Positions 62,721-64,000 of a DNA stretch of 64,000 bases are shown piece after piece. The first letter of the stretch is position 1. Every line of letters starts with the position of its first letter. Source of the stretch: CAZVJA01 sp964626885 (GTDB lineage Bacteria > Planctomycetota > Planctomycetia > Planctomycetales > Planctomycetaceae); the NCBI GenBank assembly GCA_964626885.1, contig CAZVJA010000003.1, forward strand, positions 13,829-77,828, in the 5' to 3' direction. The position numbers and the translations under genes were made by a program. Below the pieces are notes generated by a model, which did no database searches, had not been told where the DNA came from, and saw only the letters and a list, made by a program, of their open reading frames with translations.

Positions 62721-64000
62721 TTACGGCTTCGCGTCCTTCGCTGTCGGACCGGTGCGAATATCGAACTCGGTATCTTCGGTGCTGCTCGAGCGCGGAGGGT
62801 CCGGGAATTCGGTCGGCGCCGGACGTTCCACCACCGGCTGCGACGAATCAGCCACTCCCACCAGGGGGAGAAGTTCGTCCACTTCCTCTTCCATCGGCAT
62901 AAAAACTTCTTTTAAGTCGGTCGCGTCGTCGCTCTGACGGAGCAGGAAATAGATGATGGTCACTGCCGACCAGAAATAGCTCACCACAAAACCGCCAACC
63001 AGACTCCCCGCAACGTTCAGCCAGAGCCCCGCCGGCAGAGTTCCCCATGCACCGGGACCGTCCGACGAGATGTCACCGTTAGTCGCAGGCCCTCCGAGAC
63101 TTTGAGGTGAGCCCGCCGTCAGCGTCGCAACCGCGTCGGACCCCATGCCGGCCGAGACGCCCCAGCCGGCAAGATTCGCCGCCAGATGAGCCACCACCGT
63201 CACGAACACCAGCAACACCGAGCCATACGTCAGGCTGACCACACCAAACCAGAGGTAATGCCACGGTCGGCTGTAGACGTATCCGTACGCTCGGCTGAAT
63301 CCGTCATAGCCGTCGCTCCCTTCGGTGCTGATCGCGGAGTACATCAACGGCCAACCGACGATCACGCCGAGCAGGATCAATGTCATGATCAATCCTGCCG
63401 CGACAGCCAACCACCAGAACAACCCGACAACCAGCGGACCGGCGTAGGGAATGCGTCCGAACAATCCGGCAAGGAGGCAGAGAATCCACAACACACCAAT
63501 GCCGGCCACCGGCAGCAGCGGTGCGGAAACGAACGACAAAAAATTCTCCGCGGAGAACTTCAGGGCCGACCACATACTCACGCGCCCGTCCCCCGCGAAC
63601 TGCACCGCGCTCATCCGCGTGATCGCCCCGGCGAAAAGCCCCCAAACACACAAGCTCCATAACAGCTGTGTCCAGGCATAGGCGCATTCCGACCAGCTCC
63701 GCCCCGGCTTCAGAAGTTCCGCCGCCGGTTCAAATGTTGATCGCAGTGGAAACAGCGGCCCGTTCCAATGGGTGAAAGCGCCGACGAGTGTCCCTTGCGG
63801 GTCCGCCTCGAACTCCCGCGGCAAATCAAGGGGGCGGTTCACACCGGTGGAGACCATCCAAGGCCAGACACTCGACGAATCGTGATTCGGCGCGAATGGC
63901 AACCGGGTGAACAAAGCGTTTCCGGCTGCGAGCACCGCCAACGCCAACGCTCCCAACCCGATCTTACGAAAGTCGACCGCGATTCGAAACGCGCGAAACA
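62721..64000 (-). CDS. Polytopic membrane protein, N-terminus beyond window end (unknown)
   Basis: The reading frame is open to base 64000 (FRAFRIAVDFRKIGLG precedes the first internal TTG at 63956), so the start is outside. At least 426 codons are visible with roughly seven predicted membrane helices, such as FAPNHDSSSVWPW loops and ILCLLAGLFGRIPYAGPLVVGLF. The protein ends in an acidic, Pro/Ser-rich cytoplasmic-looking tail (EEEVDELLPLVGVADSSQ to GPTAKDAKP). No family is recognised. It is transcribed towards the repeat and the 61852-62532 membrane gene. Confidence 0.72.
   Translation of the reverse strand, partial: FRAFRIAVDFRKIGLGALALAVLAAGNALFTRLPFAPNHDSSSVWPWMVSTGVNRPLDLPREFEADPQGTLVGAFTHWNGPLFPLRSTFEPAAELLKPGRSWSECAYAWTQLLWSLCVWGLFAGAITRMSAVQFAGDGRVSMWSALKFSAENFLSFVSAPLLPVAGIGVLWILCLLAGLFGRIPYAGPLVVGLFWWLAVAAGLIMTLILLGVIVGWPLMYSAISTEGSDGYDGFSRAYGYVYSRPWHYLWFGVVSLTYGSVLLVFVTVVAHLAANLAGWGVSAGMGSDAVATLTAGSPQSLGGPATNGDISSDGPGAWGTLPAGLWLNVAGSLVGGFVVSYFWSAVTIIYFLLRQSDDATDLKEVFMPMEEEVDELLPLVGVADSSQPVVERPAPTEFPDPPRSSSTEDTEFDIRTGPTAKDAKP

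Noticed and set aside
1..64000. tRNA, rRNA, CRISPR arrays, insertion sequences or prophage genes
   Set aside because: Reading both strands gave no cloverleaf, repeat-spacer array, transposase or integrase that I could support.

Overview
The window reads as a chromosomal segment of a planctomycete (phylum Planctomycetota, probably order Planctomycetales). The evidence is a combination of traits. There are two prepilin-type DUF1559 (H-X9-DG) proteins, an ECF sigma factor followed by a membrane TPR protein, and a DUF1573 protein. Many secreted conserved hypotheticals are present, and a planctomycete-style dispersed palindrome can be read as GEAPAEP in one frame. The murC-murB-ddl-ftsQ cluster stops before ftsA/ftsZ. 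Coding density is high, and no rRNA, tRNA, CRISPR array, transposase or phage gene was seen. The species cannot be named from sequence alone.

Layout. 1-8.5 kb (+ strand): end of flagellar FlgL, ribosomal proteins L13 and S9, then MgtE, a very large MscS-type channel and CorA. 8.6-18.9 kb: a membrane MutS homologue, then a catabolic and secreted-enzyme stretch (TIM-barrel isomerase/epimerase, two MFS carriers, a ceramidase-like protein, an esterase, an HpcH/HpaI aldolase and an SDR). 18.9-31.9 kb is almost entirely minus strand. In transcription order it holds a LOG-family protein, a small unknown protein, an AlkA-type glycosylase, two proline/acid-rich envelope proteins, a MamK-like actin, a HEAT-repeat protein, a squalene-cyclase-like repeat protein, and a methyltransferase / GT2 / polytopic membrane protein set.

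32-45.5 kb: UvrB, DUF1573, a large glycoside-hydrolase-like protein, DUF4198, DUF1559, two Cys-rich exported proteins, then a translationally coupled HDOD protein and hybrid histidine kinase. 45.5-53.4 kb (minus): a spermidine-synthase-like membrane fusion, a zinc metallopeptidase, and the peptidoglycan/division cluster ftsQ, ddl, murB, murC. 53.7-64 kb: a second DUF1559 protein, a 612-residue exported protein, the TPR protein and its upstream ECF sigma factor, a beta-sandwich-like hypothetical, an NRDE protein, FabH, and two membrane proteins, the last cut by the window end.

The most interesting unit is the actin neighbourhood (about 25.8-29.7 kb). A bacterial actin resembling MamK lies just downstream of a gene for an exported single-pass protein, whose topology predicts a periplasmic proline/acid-rich domain and a charged cytoplasmic coiled-coil tail. 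That arrangement would suit an envelope-anchored actin filament system in a lineage generally lacking FtsZ. This is an inference from gene order and predicted topology only.
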